A DNA stretch of 64,000 bases from Fredinandcohnia onubensis (GCF_002734285.1 NZ_NSEA01000020.1:1-64000); one strand, 5' to 3'; shown: positions 50,355-60,303, counted from the stretch's first letter. Notes: generated from the sequence alone by a model not told the origin. Program-made: numbers and translations.

Positions 50355-52463
50355 TTGAAAAACATGTTACAAGCCATTACAGATAGAGTCACCACAAAAA
50401 AAGGAATGTGGATTACATTAGTAACTTGGCTTATTATCACGATATTATTAGCAGTTTTTGCGCCAAACGCAAAGGATTATGAGGTCTCGAGGATTGACTC
50501 ACTTCCTGATGATGCACAGTCGGTAATTGCCCAAAGTAAGGTGGATGAGTATTTCAAGGATAGTAATGGGACTCCAGCAATCTTGGTCTTTCAATCAAAT
50601 GAAGAACAATTCTCATTTCAAGATCTTGTAGATGTATCTAGCCAAATTCAGAATGCGGAAATTCCTGGGGTAGAGCAGGTAGTTCCTTTATCAACCTTAC
50701 CACCGCAGGCTGCTGCAGGATTCTTTTCAGAAGATCAATCAACTGCTATCCTCCCAATCATGTTTGATTCATCGTTAGAAACAACAGAAATCCGCGATTC
50801 CAAGGATGAGATTTTAAAGGTTGTTGAAGATAACTCAGATTTAACTTTGTATGTAACGGGTCCAGCGGGAATTGCAACAGATTCACTGGATTTATTTTCA
50901 AGGGCAGATCTAGTGTTAATACTCTCTACGGTAGGGTTAATCCTTATCTTATTAATTGTGATTTATCGTTCACCATTGTTAGCATTAATACCGTTATTAG
51001 CAGCAGTTTTTGTCTATGAAGTAACTATGCAATCATTAGGTATACTAGGAAAAGCTGGTTTACAATTAAGCAATCAGACAATCTCGATTATGTCGATTCT
51101 TTTATTTGCGGCTGTTATTGATTATTCGTTATTTGTATTCTCTCGATTTCGTGAGGAGCTTAAGAATTATGAAAATAAATATGATGCGATGAGAGCTGCC
51201 ATGAAAGAGGTAGGCATGCCTGTCTTTTTCTCAGGTGGGACTGTATTAGCAGCGATGCTAGTCTTATTCTTCGCAGACCTTGGGGATTATCGTAACTTTG
51301 CACCAACCTTCGGCACAACAATGGTGATCATCATGATTGCATCTGTTACACTCGTGCCAGCACTATTTACACTTTTCGGTAGAAAGTCATTCTGGCCAAA
51401 AGTACCAAAAGTAGGTGAAGCGAAAGTAAAAGATAACTCCATCTGGAGCAAAATCGGAAGAATGGTTGTTAAAAAACCAGGTTTGTATGTCGCAATTGTA
51501 GGGATTTTTCTTCTTATTTCTGCAGCCAATATGTTTAACTTAAATTACGAATTCGATACGATGAAGTCATTTCCAGAGGATATGCCATCACGACAAGGAT
51601 ATGAACTCATCGAGGAGAAATTTGCAAAAGGTGAGCTTGCACCTTCAACAGTCTTGTTTGAAGGGAAAGAGGCTGTTACAAAGGAAGAGCAGGATGCACT
51701 ACGCGATGAATTACTAGCTCAAAATCTTGTAAGTGAAGTTAGAATCAACGGAACTGCTGAAGAAAATCGGGTTCTAAACTTCTCTTTAACGTTTGAGGAA
51801 GGACCATATGATATTAAAACAATTGACGCAATGGAGAAGATGATTTCGAACTCTGAAACAATTTTGACAGATGCAAATATAGATGGGGAACTCTACTTTG
51901 CAGGTGAAACGGCAACTAAAGTGGATGATCGATCAACAAATAATCGAGATGTTATTTTGATCGTCATACTTGAAACGATTTTAATTTTTGCTATGCTAAT
52001 TGTCCTTACAAAATCATTTAAAATGCCAATTTATATGATGGGTACAATCTTAGTTTCATTTTTAGCAGCATTAGGATTAGGTATGTTTTTAACAAACTTA
52101 TTCTTTGATATCGACACGATCGCGAATCGTGTTCCATTGTACGCATTTGTGTTCCTAGTTGCACTTGGAATTGATTATAATATTATGCTTATCTCAAGAT
52201 TCCAGGAAGAAAGAAGAAACCATTCAGTAAAAGAAGCGGTACAAATTGCTGTCGCAAAAACAGGCGGAGTCATCTCATCTGCTGGTGTCATTTTAGCTGC
52301 CACATTTGCGGTTCTCATGACACAGCCGGTTCAATTATTATTTGTCTTCGGCTTTATTGTAGCAGTAGGAATTTTGTTAGACACATTCTTAATCCGCGGA
52401 GTATTGTTACCTGGGTTAATTGTACTTTTAGAGAAGGATAAGGCGGTAAGTAAAGAAAATTAG
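50355..52463 (+). CDS. MMPL family (RND-type) transporter
   Basis: A 702-residue membrane transporter of the YdfJ/YdgH type. It has an N-terminal helix, a first external domain (about 35-170), a block of helices with DYSLFVFSRFREEL near 256-269, a second external domain (about 395-540) and a second block with LGIDYNIMLISRFQEERR. The paired (I)DY(S/N) motifs in the fourth helix of each block are the proton-relay residues of MMPL/RND pumps. The start is TTG after AGAGGTGGG. Exports lipids or drugs; substrate unknown. Controlled by the upstream TetR protein, by inference. Confidence 0.88.
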   Translation: MKNMLQAITDRVTTKKGMWITLVTWLIITILLAVFAPNAKDYEVSRIDSLPDDAQSVIAQSKVDEYFKDSNGTPAILVFQSNEEQFSFQDLVDVSSQIQNAEIPGVEQVVPLSTLPPQAAAGFFSEDQSTAILPIMFDSSLETTEIRDSKDEILKVVEDNSDLTLYVTGPAGIATDSLDLFSRADLVLILSTVGLILILLIVIYRSPLLALIPLLAAVFVYEVTMQSLGILGKAGLQLSNQTISIMSILLFAAVIDYSLFVFSRFREELKNYENKYDAMRAAMKEVGMPVFFSGGTVLAAMLVLFFADLGDYRNFAPTFGTTMVIIMIASVTLVPALFTLFGRKSFWPKVPKVGEAKVKDNSIWSKIGRMVVKKPGLYVAIVGIFLLISAANMFNLNYEFDTMKSFPEDMPSRQGYELIEEKFAKGELAPSTVLFEGKEAVTKEEQDALRDELLAQNLVSEVRINGTAEENRVLNFSLTFEEGPYDIKTIDAMEKMISNSETILTDANIDGELYFAGETATKVDDRSTNNRDVILIVILETILIFAMLIVLTKSFKMPIYMMGTILVSFLAALGLGMFLTNLFFDIDTIANRVPLYAFVFLVALGIDYNIMLISRFQEERRNHSVKEAVQIAVAKTGGVISSAGVILAATFAVLMTQPVQLLFVFGFIVAVGILLDTFLIRGVLLPGLIVLLEKDKAVSKEN

Positions 52464-52469
52464 TGATAG

Positions 52470-52504
52470 AAAAGGGCCTGTATCGTTTTTGATACAGGCC
52501 TTTG
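52470..52504 (+). terminator. Terminator after the MMPL gene
   Basis: AAGGGCCTGTATC / GATACAGGCCTTT, a 13-bp near-perfect stem. Confidence 0.9.
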
Positions 52505-52604
52505 TAAATAGTATATGGTATCGCACACTCGAAAAGGTGGTTGACAAGATTTTTGAATTATGAAACTATTAAATTGAAAAAATTTAGAAAAGGAAGGCTA
52601 AAAG

Positions 52605-53525
52605 ATGATACTTAAAGCAAGAAAGATTCCTCTTCACCTTCAAATACGGCGATTCTTAAAGCCCCGAATCGTGTTTACTGATGGGCAATTAAAAAAGTTA
52701 CTAACTGACGAAAAAGGTTTCGAAGGCGAATGCAATTTCGATGAACTAATAGCTAAATCCCCTGCATCCACCTATCTTCAACTCAATGACCTCCTCCTTG
52801 AATGGCGAAACGCAACTTTTCAAATTGACTCACTCCTAATATGTCCATACAAAATTTATCTTTTCGAAGTTAAAAACTTTGAAGGAGAATTTTATATTGA
52901 GGGTAACCGATGGTACTTTTCGTCTGGTTATGAAATAAAGAACCCAATTCCTCAACTTGAGCGCTCTGAAGCTCTTCTAAGACCACTCATGCAATCATTA
53001 GGTATTAATCTTCCCATTGAAGCGAATATCATTTTTGTTAATCCCGACTTTACTCTATTTCAGGCAGATAGACACCTTCCAATCATCCTACCCACTCAAA
53101 TTAATTCTCTGTTAAAGAAGTTAGGTTCGGTTTCTATGAAGACTAGTGGATCTTTAATAGGTTCGGCAAAAGAACTAGCCTTACTTCACAGTGAAACTTC
53201 TCCATTCAATGATAGGCTTATCCCTGAATATACCTATGAATCTGTGAAAAAGGGAATCGCTTGCGTTGATTGTGGGTCACTATCGGTTCGTTTGAATGGA
53301 AGATGCCTAATGTGTGAGAGATGCGAGGCAAAGGAAGATTTACATATAGGTATTATAAGAACACTTGAAGAATATAGAGTGCTCTTTCCAAATAGGTTAC
53401 TAACCGTTTCTGAGGCCAATGATTGGTGTGGGCTTGATATAAATAGACTTAGAATGCAGAAAATATTGAAGGAGCATCTTGTAATGGTTGAGGGAGGAAA
53501 ATCAACGTATTACCGTTTTAAGTAA
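52605..53525 (+). CDS. NERD domain protein with zinc ribbon and winged helix
   Basis: A 306-residue protein. A nuclease-related domain (NERD) spans about 35-160: GFEGECNFDEL, FQIDSLLICPYKIYLFEVKNFEG contains the D...ExK residues of restriction-endonuclease-like folds. A zinc ribbon follows (CVDCGSLSVRLNGRCLMCERC, about 218-238), then a winged-helix-like segment (LLTVSEANDWCGLDINRLRMQKIL). No membrane segment. NERD proteins are found on chromosomes and plasmids of Bacillus; function is little known. Transcribed alone behind a terminator; a 154-bp repeat array follows directly. Confidence 0.8.
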   Translation: MILKARKIPLHLQIRRFLKPRIVFTDGQLKKLLTDEKGFEGECNFDELIAKSPASTYLQLNDLLLEWRNATFQIDSLLICPYKIYLFEVKNFEGEFYIEGNRWYFSSGYEIKNPIPQLERSEALLRPLMQSLGINLPIEANIIFVNPDFTLFQADRHLPIILPTQINSLLKKLGSVSMKTSGSLIGSAKELALLHSETSPFNDRLIPEYTYESVKKGIACVDCGSLSVRLNGRCLMCERCEAKEDLHIGIIRTLEEYRVLFPNRLLTVSEANDWCGLDINRLRMQKILKEHLVMVEGGKSTYYRFK

Positions 53526-53529
53526 AGTA

Positions 53530-54590
53530 GTAGTGGAATTCCGCTACCGTATTATTTTTAAGCGAGAAGGATAAAAAAAGCATTCGTAAATATGGGGTAC
53601 GAATGCTTTTTTGAGGATAGGCTAGAAAAATGCATTCGCAAGATCCAGGAAAAGGAAAAAGTCACTTTAGAATAGGTATTATTTGTAATTAAATTCCACT
53701 TCCGAATGGTTTTAAAGCGAAAATGCTTAAAAAGCATACGGAAGTATGGGATGCGAATGCTTTTTGCGGATAGATGACAGAAAGCCATTCGCAAAATCCA
53801 ATAAAAGGAAAAAGTCACTTTGGATTCGGTTGGAATTGTAATTAAATTCCACTTCTGTATACTTTTAAAGCGAAAATGATAAAAAAGCATACGCAAATCA
53901 GGAATACGAATGCTTTTTTGAGGATAGATAACAGAAAACCATTCACAAGATCCAATAAAAGGAAAAGGTCACTTTAGAATCGATCGGTATTGTAATTAAG
54001 TTCCACTTCCGTATGGTTTTAAAGCGAAAATGATAAAAAAGCATACGTAAATCAGGAATACGAATGCTTTTTTGAGGATGGGCAACACAAAACCATTCGC
54101 AAAATCCAATAAAAGGAAAAGGTAACTTTAGAATCGGAATTAATTGTAATTAAATTCCACTTCTGTATGCTTTTAAAGCGAAAATGATAAAAAAGCATAC
54201 GCAAATCAGGAATACGAATGCTTTTTTGAGGAAGGGTGAAACAAAATCATTCGTAAAATCCAATAAAAGGGAATAAGTCACTTTAGAATCGATTGGAATT
54301 GTAATTAAGTTCCACTTCCGTATGGTTTTAAAGCGAAAATGATAAAAAAGCATACGCAAATCAGGAATACGAATGCCTTTTTGAGGATAGATAACAGAAA
54401 ACCATTCGCAAGATCCAATAAAAGGAAAAAGTCACTTTAGAATCGATTAGAACTGTAATTAAATTCCACTTCCGTATCGTTTTTAAGCGAGAAGCACAAA
54501 AAGGCATACGCAAAAAGGGGATACGAATGCTTTTTTGAGGATTGGCAACACAAAACCATTCGCAACATCCAACAAAAGGAAAAAACTGCT
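53530..54590. repeat. Tandem repeat, seven units of about 154 bp
   Basis: GAATGC followed by a T run recurs at 53601, 53755, 53908, 54062, 54216, 54371 and 54525 (steps of 153-155 bp). Each unit has a hairpin formed by AAAAAGCAT(A/T)CG and CGAATGCTTTTTT, which looks like a terminator, then CCATTCGCAAGATCC, AAAGGAAAAAGTCACTTTAG and AATTAAATTCCACTTCCGTAT. The units are close copies, so the array grew recently. The period is not a multiple of three, and no protein is encoded. Confidence 0.92.
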
Positions 54591-54596
54591 CAACGT

Positions 54597-54631
54597 AAAA
54601 AAAGGCCCGTATCGGTTATGATACGGACCTT
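54597..54631 (-). terminator. Terminator for potABCD, minus strand
   Basis: AGGCCCGTATC / GATACGGACCT with a loop; on the minus strand a run of seven T residues follows. It is about 140 bp after the potD stop. Confidence 0.75.
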
Positions 54632-54735
54632 GTAGCCAATCGCTCCTGAAGGCAAAACACACCTTCTTTCAGTGTTGTTCTTACCACGACAGGACGGCTA
54701 GGGATGCCGGAGTTAGGCACAATAACGCCTGTCTT
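54632..54735. repeat. Partial copy of the bcr-like intergenic repeat
   Basis: TAGCCAATCGCTCCTGAAGG, then AAACACACCTTCTTTCAG, then a GC-richer stretch. This aligns with AAGCCAATCGCTTCAGAAG ... AATCACCTTCTGTCAG inside 60304-60425. The repeat ends (AGCTCCAG, CGCTTGCGCTTTT) are missing. Confidence 0.5.
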
Positions 54736-54767
54736 CAGTTGAATTAAGGGCACCTTGAGCTTTACTG

Positions 54768-55841
54768 TTAGTTCTGGCCCATCTTAAATTCTAGGAAAAG
54801 CTGGTTATAAATGGCGAGGTTCTTTTTCCCTAGGTTTTCATACACCTCAAGCTTTTCGGTTAGCTCCGGAGATGGATAGAAACGCTCATCTGACACCATA
54901 TCTTCAGGCATATATTGAAGAGCCTCTTTGTTTGGAGTGGAGTAGCTGACGTATTCTGTGTTTTGCGCTGCTACTTCCGCATCCAACATAAAATTAATAA
55001 ACTGATGTGCGCCATCAACATTTTTGGCTGTCTTCGGAATGACCATATTATCAAACCAGAGGTTAGAGCCTTCGCTTGGCACCACATAGTTTAAATCCTC
55101 ATTTTCCCACATGATATCGGCTGCATCACCAGACCAAACAATTCCAATTGCAGCCTCGCGATTTTGAATAAGTACTTTTCCCTCGTCGCCAACTATGGCT
55201 TTTACATTAGGTGTAAGCTTAATCAGTTTTTCCTTTGCTTCGATTAAGTGGTCAAGATTGGTATCATTCAAAGAATAACCAAGAGAGTTAAGCCCCATTC
55301 CAATGATTTCTCTAGCGCCATCAACCAAGATGATTTCATTTTTTAGGGAAGGATCCCAGAGATCGTTCCAACTTGTAAATTCTCTTCCATCAAGCATAGT
55401 TGGATTATAGACAATGCCAACTGTTCCCCAAAAATAGGGGACAGAGTATTGATTACCTGGATCAAAAGGAAGATCCATAAATCGTTCATCAATGTTTTTT
55501 AAATTTGATAGTTTTGAATGGTCAAGAGGGATGAGTAGGTCCTCTTGGCGCATTTTATCAATCATATATTCAGATGGAACTGCGATATCGTAGGTGGTTC
55601 CACCTTGTTCGATTTTTGTCATCATCGCTTCATTCGAGTCGAAGGTTTCATAAATAACCTTGATTCCAGTTTCTTCTTCAAAACGACCGATCAGTTCTTC
55701 GTCAATATAGTCGCCCCAGTTGTAAATCGTTAAGGTGTTCCCACCAGCGAGACCCTGAGATGAATTTAAATGGTGGATAAGGTAGAGTAACCCACCTGAT
55801 ACTAGTGCAATTGCGATAAAGGCACGGATGAGTTTCGTCAT
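54768..55841 (-). CDS. potD: Spermidine/putrescine ABC transporter substrate-binding protein
   Basis: A 357-residue binding protein: TLTIYNWGDYIDEELIGRFEEETGIKV, YDIAVPSEYMIDKM and the GIVWSGDA motif match PotD. The N-terminus has a hydrophobic segment (about 6-24) but no lipobox cysteine, so it is probably kept at the membrane by an uncleaved signal anchor rather than by lipid. It overlaps potC by four bases. Last gene of potABCD. Confidence 0.92.
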   Translation of the reverse strand: MTKLIRAFIAIALVSGGLLYLIHHLNSSQGLAGGNTLTIYNWGDYIDEELIGRFEEETGIKVIYETFDSNEAMMTKIEQGGTTYDIAVPSEYMIDKMRQEDLLIPLDHSKLSNLKNIDERFMDLPFDPGNQYSVPYFWGTVGIVYNPTMLDGREFTSWNDLWDPSLKNEIILVDGAREIIGMGLNSLGYSLNDTNLDHLIEAKEKLIKLTPNVKAIVGDEGKVLIQNREAAIGIVWSGDAADIMWENEDLNYVVPSEGSNLWFDNMVIPKTAKNVDGAHQFINFMLDAEVAAQNTEYVSYSTPNKEALQYMPEDMVSDERFYPSPELTEKLEVYENLGKKNLAIYNQLFLEFKMGQN

Positions 55842-56641
55842 TTTCGAACCCCCAATCCACGTGTGTTTCCTCGTTGTGCGATAAAGTAATAACCGACAAC
55901 AAGCAGCATTGTAAAGATAAAGAGTAGAGTTGACAATGCATTAATATTTAACGAGATTCCGCGCCGTGCAAGGGAGTAGATTTCAACAGATAGGGTTGAG
56001 AATCCATTTCCTGTTACGAAAAATGTAACAGCGAAATCATCGAAGGAATACGTAAGGGCCATGAAAAATCCAGCAAAGATTCCAGGTGTGATGTAAGGAA
56101 TAATTACCTTTGTTAGAACCTGCCAGTGGCTTGCTCCAAGATCTTTCGCTGCATCAATTAGAGAAGGACTCATCTCTTTTAATTTTGGCAGTACCATAAG
56201 TACAACGATTGGAATACTGAAGGCAATATGTGAGAGTAGCACAGAATAAAAACCTAATTTAATTCCAGCCATTGTTAATAAAATCAAAAAGGAAGCACCG
56301 ATAATGACATCAGGACTTACAATCAAGACGTTATTTAAAGATAGTAAAGTATTTTGAGTCCGTCTTTGTTTAATAGAATGAATCCAAATGGCTCCGAGCA
56401 CACCAATAATGGTTGAAACAAGAGCTGAAAGCAAGGCAATCACAATTGTATTTAACACGATGATTAGAAGCCTAGTATCCCCGAATAGCTCCTTATACCA
56501 ATCCAAGGTAAAGCCCTCAAAATTGCTCATCGTGCCACCACTATTGAATGAGTAATACACGAGATAGAAAATCGGTGCATATAAAATGAAGAAAATAATA
56601 AATAGATACGCCTTAGAAGAAATAGCCAGTTTATCTCTCAT
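55838..56641 (-). CDS. potC: Spermidine/putrescine ABC transporter permease PotC
   Basis: A 267-residue inner-membrane permease with six helices. The EAA motif is in LIDAAKDLGASHWQVLTKVIIPYITPGI. Works with PotB as the channel. The ATG at 56641, with CGAGGTG upstream, is chosen over the GTG at 56650. Its start overlaps potB. Confidence 0.93.
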   Translation of the reverse strand: MRDKLAISSKAYLFIIFFILYAPIFYLVYYSFNSGGTMSNFEGFTLDWYKELFGDTRLLIIVLNTIVIALLSALVSTIIGVLGAIWIHSIKQRRTQNTLLSLNNVLIVSPDVIIGASFLILLTMAGIKLGFYSVLLSHIAFSIPIVVLMVLPKLKEMSPSLIDAAKDLGASHWQVLTKVIIPYITPGIFAGFFMALTYSFDDFAVTFFVTGNGFSTLSVEIYSLARRGISLNINALSTLLFIFTMLLVVGYYFIAQRGNTRGLGVRK

Positions 56642-57449
56642 TTTTAGCACCTCGTTTCTTGCGGTTTCCTGTTGCGACCATAATTAATACCATAAAAATA
56701 ATCAGGAAGACAGCTATTGTAGAACCCATGCCCCAATCCTGAGTGACTAGAAACTGCTGTTCAATAGCAGTACCAAGTGTAATCACTTTGTTTCCTGCAA
56801 TTAGTCGTGTCAGCATGAATAGTGATAGAGCAGGAATAAATACAACCTGACAGCCTGATTTTACCCCTTGAATCGTAAGTGGAAAAATTACACGACGAAA
56901 CGTAGTCCATTTAGATGCCCCAAGGTCGCGAGAAGCATCTAGCAGACTAGGATTCAATTCATTTAGTGAGTTGAAGATGGGTAAAATCATAAACGGAATA
57001 AAAATATAAACAGATACAAACACAAAGCTAAAATCTGTAAATAATAATTGTTTAGAGCCAATACCAAACACTTCAAGAATAGCGTTTGCTGTTCCATACG
57101 TTCCAAAAATCCCGATAAAAGCATAGGCTTTTAAGAGTAGATTAATCCAAGATGGAGCAATGATTAATAATAACCAAAGATGTTTATGCTTTGTTCTTGT
57201 AATTAGATATGCTGTAGGATATGCAACCAATAGAGTTACAGCTGTAATTAAGAACGCATACCAAAAAGAACTTAGCGTCATTTTTAAGTAAACGGGTGTA
57301 AAAAATGTTTTATAGTTTACTAAAGATAAATTTCCCTCAATATCAAAAAAAGAATAATAGAGAACAAGTGTAACTGGAGCGATAACAAATATGAGAATCC
57401 ATAAAGCATAAGGAATAAAAACAAGATTACGGGATACCTTATTTTCCAT
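56631..57449 (-). CDS. potB: Spermidine/putrescine ABC transporter permease PotB
   Basis: A 272-residue permease with six helices and the EAA loop [28 protein letters not shown]. The ATG at 57449 has GGGGAAAG at normal spacing; the frame also has an ATG at 57467. It overlaps potA by about ten bases. Confidence 0.93.
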   Translation of the reverse strand: MENKVSRNLVFIPYALWILIFVIAPVTLVLYYSFFDIEGNLSLVNYKTFFTPVYLKMTLSSFWYAFLITAVTLLVAYPTAYLITRTKHKHLWLLLIIAPSWINLLLKAYAFIGIFGTYGTANAILEVFGIGSKQLLFTDFSFVFVSVYIFIPFMILPIFNSLNELNPSLLDASRDLGASKWTTFRRVIFPLTIQGVKSGCQVVFIPALSLFMLTRLIAGNKVITLGTAIEQQFLVTQDWGMGSTIAVFLIIFMVLIMVATGNRKKRGAKNER

Positions 57450-58548
57450 GGCTTTCCCCGTCCACATATGCCTCTAAGCGACGATCATATTCTTCTTCTG
57501 TTTCACCAAGACGCATAACATGGATTGCCTCTGGGTCAAAATAAAGTCCAATTTCTTCGCCAACTTTAGCCTTCTTTGTTGAATGCACAAGCCACTCGTT
57601 TCCATCCTTATCCAAACCACAAATTTCATAGTGTACCCCTCTAAATAACTGGGAATCCACTACAACTTGTAGTTTGCCTTTTTCAACAGAAGTAATTTCT
57701 AAATCTTCTGGACGGATGACAATTTCGACTAATTCATTGTCTGAAAAACCTTGGTCAACGCAGTCAAATGTTTTACCAACGAATTCAACGAGAAAGTCTC
57801 GATGCATTTTTCCTTTTACGATATTAGATTCACCGATAAAATCAGCAACAAAACGATTGATTGGTTCATCATATATATCAATAGGGGTGCCACTTTGTTG
57901 AATTTTTCCTTCATTAAGTACAAATATCTCATCAGACATGGCAAGAGCTTCCTCTTGGTCGTGTGTAACGAAGATAAAAGTAATACCAAGACGCTTCTGA
58001 AGGTCGCGAAGCTCGTATTGCATTTCGGTACGAAGCTTCAAATCAAGAGCGGATAAAGGCTCATCCAACAATATAATCTCAGGTTCATTAACAATTGCAC
58101 GTGCAATTGCAACACGTTGTCTCTGACCACCAGACATTTCTTGAATTTCACGATTTTCATAGCCTGCAAGATTGACGAAGCTTAAAGCTTCTTTTACCTT
58201 TTTATCTATTTCAGATTGCTTTAATTTCTTTATACGTAACCCAAAAGCAATATTTTCAAATACATTAAGATGTGGGAATAGGGCGTAATCTTGAAACACT
58301 GTATTTACTTGACGTTTATTGGCAGGTGTCGTATTTACTTTTTTACCATTAAAATAAACCTCGCCACTTGATGGTTCAATAAATCCTGCAATCAACCGTA
58401 GTATTGTAGTTTTTCCACAACCAGAAGGACCGAGAAGGGTATAAAACTTTCCTCTTTCTATTTCAAAGCTAACATTGTTGAGAACAGCTGGATCATTGTC
58501 ATACTGTTTTGTGACATTTTTAAATTGGATAATAGGTATACTGTTCAT
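57439..58548 (-). CDS. potA: Spermidine/putrescine ABC transporter ATP-binding protein
   Basis: A 369-residue ATPase: Walker [10 protein letters not shown] (about 39-47), signature [13 protein letters not shown], Walker [13 protein letters not shown] and the C-terminal TOBE domain (about 290-350). Drives polyamine import through PotB and PotC. A GGGGG-type ribosome binding site precedes the ATG. First gene of the operon. Confidence 0.95.
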   Translation of the reverse strand: MNSIPIIQFKNVTKQYDNDPAVLNNVSFEIERGKFYTLLGPSGCGKTTILRLIAGFIEPSSGEVYFNGKKVNTTPANKRQVNTVFQDYALFPHLNVFENIAFGLRIKKLKQSEIDKKVKEALSFVNLAGYENREIQEMSGGQRQRVAIARAIVNEPEIILLDEPLSALDLKLRTEMQYELRDLQKRLGITFIFVTHDQEEALAMSDEIFVLNEGKIQQSGTPIDIYDEPINRFVADFIGESNIVKGKMHRDFLVEFVGKTFDCVDQGFSDNELVEIVIRPEDLEITSVEKGKLQVVVDSQLFRGVHYEICGLDKDGNEWLVHSTKKAKVGEEIGLYFDPEAIHVMRLGETEEEYDRRLEAYVDGESHGK

Positions 58549-58837
58549 AGCAACCCCCTTCTTTCTATTAATAGAAGATAAGATTCATAACGCAATCCGG
58601 CATAATTATACACGAATCGGCAAAAAATTCAATAATAATTATATTGTCAAGTCAGAAATGTATGGAAAACTATTTTTTATTGGAATAAAAGACATGTATA
58701 GGACATTCCGATTAGGAAAAATTTCACATTTTTAGTAAAAGGTTATATCGATTTCATTGACCAAAGAGGAAAATAGAAATATAATTATAGTACAATTTAA
58801 AATACTCTTTCTTTAATGAGTTAATTGAATAAAGTGA

Positions 58838-58925
58838 GGGCAAATTCATTGAAAGATGAAGACGCAAAACTATAGGGGCTAAAGTCCAAATGGACATGCC
58901 AGCCAGTTACCGAGTACAGCTCGTA
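58838..58925 (+). promoter_or_regulatory. c-di-GMP-I (GEMM) riboswitch aptamer
   Basis: It contains GACGCAAAACTATAGGGGCTAA, where consensus GEMM has GACGCAAAGCTAYNGGGCTAA, then ATGCCAGCCAGTTACCG at 58896-58912, the tetraloop-receptor side. Both conserved arms are there in the right order, with a P1b helix between them (AGTCC / GGACA). A rho-independent terminator follows at 58937-58970, and a diguanylate cyclase gene comes after it. Confidence 0.9.
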
Positions 58926-58936
58926 TCGAAAGAACG

Positions 58937-58970
58937 CAGATTAATCGGTATATGATTAGTCTTTTTTTTA
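58937..58970 (+). terminator. Terminator in the c-di-GMP riboswitch leader
   Basis: AGATTAATC and GATTAGTCT form a 9-bp stem with a 7-nt loop, then eight T residues. It directly follows the aptamer, so the riboswitch can act on it. Confidence 0.88.
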
Positions 58971-59076
58971 TACAAATTTATCAACAATACGTTACTACTA
59001 TATTACTAGATTTTTGGAATTGGAACTGTTCAAACGACTTTTGGAACATCCTCTAAAAAAATTTGGAAGTGATTAC

Positions 59077-60267
59077 ATGGAGAAAACAATCCAGAATCTT
59101 AACATACTTAAAAAACTAAGCGAATTAATTGAGAAGATTGGTTCCGAGAAGACTCTGATTTCTGACGAGGTTCGTACTTTGTTTAATCTAACATGTCAGG
59201 AAAAAGAAGAACAAGAGATTACCAGTACGCTTTTAACACAGCTCCAAGAAATAAACGAACAAATGGAAAACATGCATTGGATGAATAAGCATTACCGAAT
59301 CCTACATGATTTTGCTCAAGTCTGCAGTAAAACATTAAATGAATCCGTTCTTCTCCAAAAGTCATATGAGATGGTATCACGTGTTATGCCAACTGATGCA
59401 TTTTACATTGCATTGCATAATCCTGGTGACAAACATATTCATTTAGTCTTTATTATGGATAATGGCGAACCAGCTCCTCCAAGTATCGTTGACTTTGGCG
59501 AAAATTACACATCAAAGGTCATCAAAACAAGGGAAATCGTCCACCTCAAACATCAAAACCAGAACATAGAATATGATACGAAAATGGGTGAAGGGGACGC
59601 AGACACAAGCTCCTGTCTTTTCGTACCTGTTGTCATTGATGACCAGGTCAAAGGTGTCATCTCAACTCAGAGCTTTAAAGACTTTGCTTACCGGAAAGAG
59701 CATGAAGAACTTTTGCAAATGATCGGTGCGCAAGTGATTAATTCGATTGAAACAGCCCGATTATATGAAAAAATTTACACGATGTCTCGTACGGATGAAT
59801 TAACAGGTTTAAAAAACCACCGTGCCTTCCATGAGGATTTGGCTAAATTAATCAAAAATGAGAACGATGAAATAACGGTTCTGATGATTGATTCTGATGA
59901 TTTAAAACAGGTCAATGATCGCTTTGGGCATGATGCTGGTGATTTATATTTACAAGTACTAGCAGACGGAATGAAAACGGTATGTAATGATAAGCTTGAG
60001 GGTTATCGTTATGCCGGAGATGAGTTCATGATTCTTATTAAAAATAGCAGCGACACGTGTGTAAAGGAAATTTACGCGACTTTAAATGAGTATTACAATG
60101 AAAACCCAATCATCATCGAGAATGAAGAAATCATTGTTTCTATCAGTGTAGGTGTCGGGATATATCCACACCATGGAACGACCGTTGATTCTTTGAAAAA
60201 AGCAGCAGACCAAGCGCTATATGCTGCAAAAGAAAGTGGAAAAAAACGCATCGTAGTTGCGAAATAA
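59077..60267 (+). CDS. Diguanylate cyclase with GAF sensor (GAF-GGDEF)
   Basis: A 396-residue protein: a helical N-terminal part (1-85), a GAF domain (about 90-215; SCLFVPVVIDDQVKGVISTQSF), a linker helix with RTDELTGLKNHRAFH and a GGDEF domain (235-396). The signature reads AGDEF in RYAGDEF, a variant still found in active cyclases; DDLKQVNDRFGHDAGD provides metal and GTP residues. The allosteric I-site (RxxD five residues before) is not present (NDKL instead). The frame opens with TTG at 59014, but the ATG at 59077 is preceded by GGAAGTG. Soluble. Expression likely controlled by the c-di-GMP riboswitch. Confidence 0.9.
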   Translation: MEKTIQNLNILKKLSELIEKIGSEKTLISDEVRTLFNLTCQEKEEQEITSTLLTQLQEINEQMENMHWMNKHYRILHDFAQVCSKTLNESVLLQKSYEMVSRVMPTDAFYIALHNPGDKHIHLVFIMDNGEPAPPSIVDFGENYTSKVIKTREIVHLKHQNQNIEYDTKMGEGDADTSSCLFVPVVIDDQVKGVISTQSFKDFAYRKEHEELLQMIGAQVINSIETARLYEKIYTMSRTDELTGLKNHRAFHEDLAKLIKNENDEITVLMIDSDDLKQVNDRFGHDAGDLYLQVLADGMKTVCNDKLEGYRYAGDEFMILIKNSSDTCVKEIYATLNEYYNENPIIIENEEIIVSISVGVGIYPHHGTTVDSLKKAADQALYAAKESGKKRIVVAK

Positions 60268-60269
60268 AA

Positions 60270-60296
60270 AAGCTCATCCAAATGGATGGGCTTTTT
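60270..60296 (+). terminator. Terminator after the GGDEF gene
   Basis: AAAGCTCATCC / GGATGGGCTTT (one G-T pair), then T residues. Confidence 0.88.
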
Positions 60297-60303
60297 ACTC
60301 GTT

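Noticed and set aside
53558-53896. A 112-codon open frame on the minus strand in the 154-bp repeat
   Set aside because: It has repeated peptide segments only because the DNA repeats. The period of about 154 bp is not a multiple of three, so the frame is not kept across units, and no ribosome binding site is seen.
58475-58735. An 86-codon plus-strand frame over the potA start
   Set aside because: It overlaps the well-supported potA coding and leader region on the other strand, with no ribosome binding site.
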